From positions 1-5,619 of the forward strand of contig JAAYZY010000084.1 in NCBI GenBank assembly GCA_012514615.1: a stretch of 5,619 nucleotides of DNA, in the 5' to 3' direction. A program made the position numbers and the translations under genes. Positions 5,444 to 5,619 of this stretch are shown in pieces; positions within the stretch are counted from its first letter, which is position 1; the number at the start of each line of letters is the position of its first letter. The notes under the pieces are model-generated. The model saw only the letters and a list, made by a program, of their open reading frames with translations, did no database searches and had not been told where the DNA came from. The stretch comes from Chloroflexota bacterium (GTDB lineage: Bacteria; Chloroflexota; Anaerolineae; DTPP01).

Positions 5444-5460
5444 CCCGGCAGTGCGCCGGG
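5444..5460 (+). other. Short G+C-rich hairpin after the FTR-rubredoxin gene
   Basis: CCCGGC, loop AGTGC, GCCGGG: a 6-bp perfect stem 8 nt after the stop codon, with no T-run. It may be a weak terminator or a processing point between the redox cluster and the membrane-protein gene. A stem this short can arise by chance in such G+C-rich DNA. Confidence 0.3.
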
Positions 5461-5500
5461 GGAGCCTCGACGCATCGCTGGACCAAGCCAGCCGAGCGAC

Positions 5501-5507
5501 AAGGAGG
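5501..5507 (+). promoter_or_regulatory. Ribosome binding site of the membrane-protein gene
   Basis: Perfect AAGGAGG 7 nt before the ATG at 5515; it establishes that a new gene starts there although only 35 codons are visible. Confidence 0.85.
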
Positions 5508-5514
5508 CGTGACC

Positions 5515-5619
5515 ATGCTGCCGGTGGACTTCCCCGTGTTGGGGCGTTCAGGAATCATCGCCTTTTTCGCTCTGGTGCACATCATCTTCGCCAACGTAGC
5601 CTTGGGCGGCCCCATCATC
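5515..5619 (+). CDS. Integral membrane protein, N-terminal fragment, possibly cytochrome-related
   Basis: Only the first 35 codons are present and the gene runs off the right edge. The peptide starts MLPVDFPVLGRSG and then enters a hydrophobic stretch (about residues 13-35: IIAFFALVHIIFANVALGG), which looks like a first transmembrane helix. A histidine (His22) lies in the middle of that helix. The pattern of a short polar start, then a helix with a central His and a Gly-Gly turn, recalls the first helix of multi-helix haem-binding membrane proteins resembling cytochrome ubiquinol oxidase subunit I; this is a resemblance from memory and not a firm assignment. The strong ribosome site supports a real gene. 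The 79-bp gap from the redox cluster on the same strand allows co-transcription. If haem-binding, it would add respiratory oxygen reduction or electron transfer to the cluster (speculative). Confidence 0.75.
   Translation, partial: MLPVDFPVLGRSGIIAFFALVHIIFANVALGGPII

Noticed and set aside
4767..5618. Minus-strand open frame (283 codons) across the glutaredoxin and FTR genes
   Set aside because: The plus strand here encodes CGWC, CPC/CPC/CYC and CxxC motifs in three well-spaced genes with ribosome sites; the antisense frame shows no domain.

Overview
The window looks like high-G+C bacterial chromosome. No ribosomal or taxonomic marker is present. The combination of a COG3379-type AlkP phosphohydrolase, a secreted subtilase with a BACON-like domain, rubredoxin-less rubrerythrin-like proteins and a ferredoxin:thioredoxin-reductase-like protein fused to a rubredoxin module would fit an anaerobic or facultative lineage such as Chloroflexota (Anaerolineae-like). 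That placement is an inference from gene content only.

Layout: two divergent gene groups start from a 169-bp intergenic region (3400-3568). Leftward (minus strand) run an AlkP-superfamily phosphohydrolase (1579-3399) and then, 57 bp further on and in the same reading frame, a secreted subtilisin-like serine protease (1-1521) whose C-terminus lies beyond the left edge. Rightward (plus strand) runs a compact redox cluster: two tandem paralogous ferritin-like diiron proteins (3569-4075 and 4110-4625), a small CGWC glutaredoxin-like protein (4684-4935), and an FTR-catalytic-domain protein with a C-terminal rubredoxin-like module (4932-5435), which overlaps the glutaredoxin gene by 4 bp. After a 79-bp gap comes the start of a membrane protein (from 5515), cut by the right edge. 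Both divergent promoters can be seen: a consensus TTGCCA-18-TATAAT for the redox cluster, and an extended -10 placed so that the phosphohydrolase transcript would be leaderless.

How the genes may work together (inference): the redox cluster resembles a peroxide/oxygen-detoxification and thiol-reduction unit. The two diiron proteins keep all six ferritin-type metal ligands but lack the C-terminal rubredoxin domain of classical rubrerythrin. A rubrerythrin-type rubredoxin module is present instead on the FTR-like protein. Electrons from ferredoxin could therefore pass through the FTR [4Fe-4S] site to the neighbouring glutaredoxin, and through the rubredoxin module to the diiron proteins. This split arrangement is the most interesting item in the window. 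The phosphohydrolase/protease pair has no obvious link to it.

The coding density is high and no stretch over 300 bases lacks a gene. I saw no RNA genes, mobile elements or CRISPR arrays.
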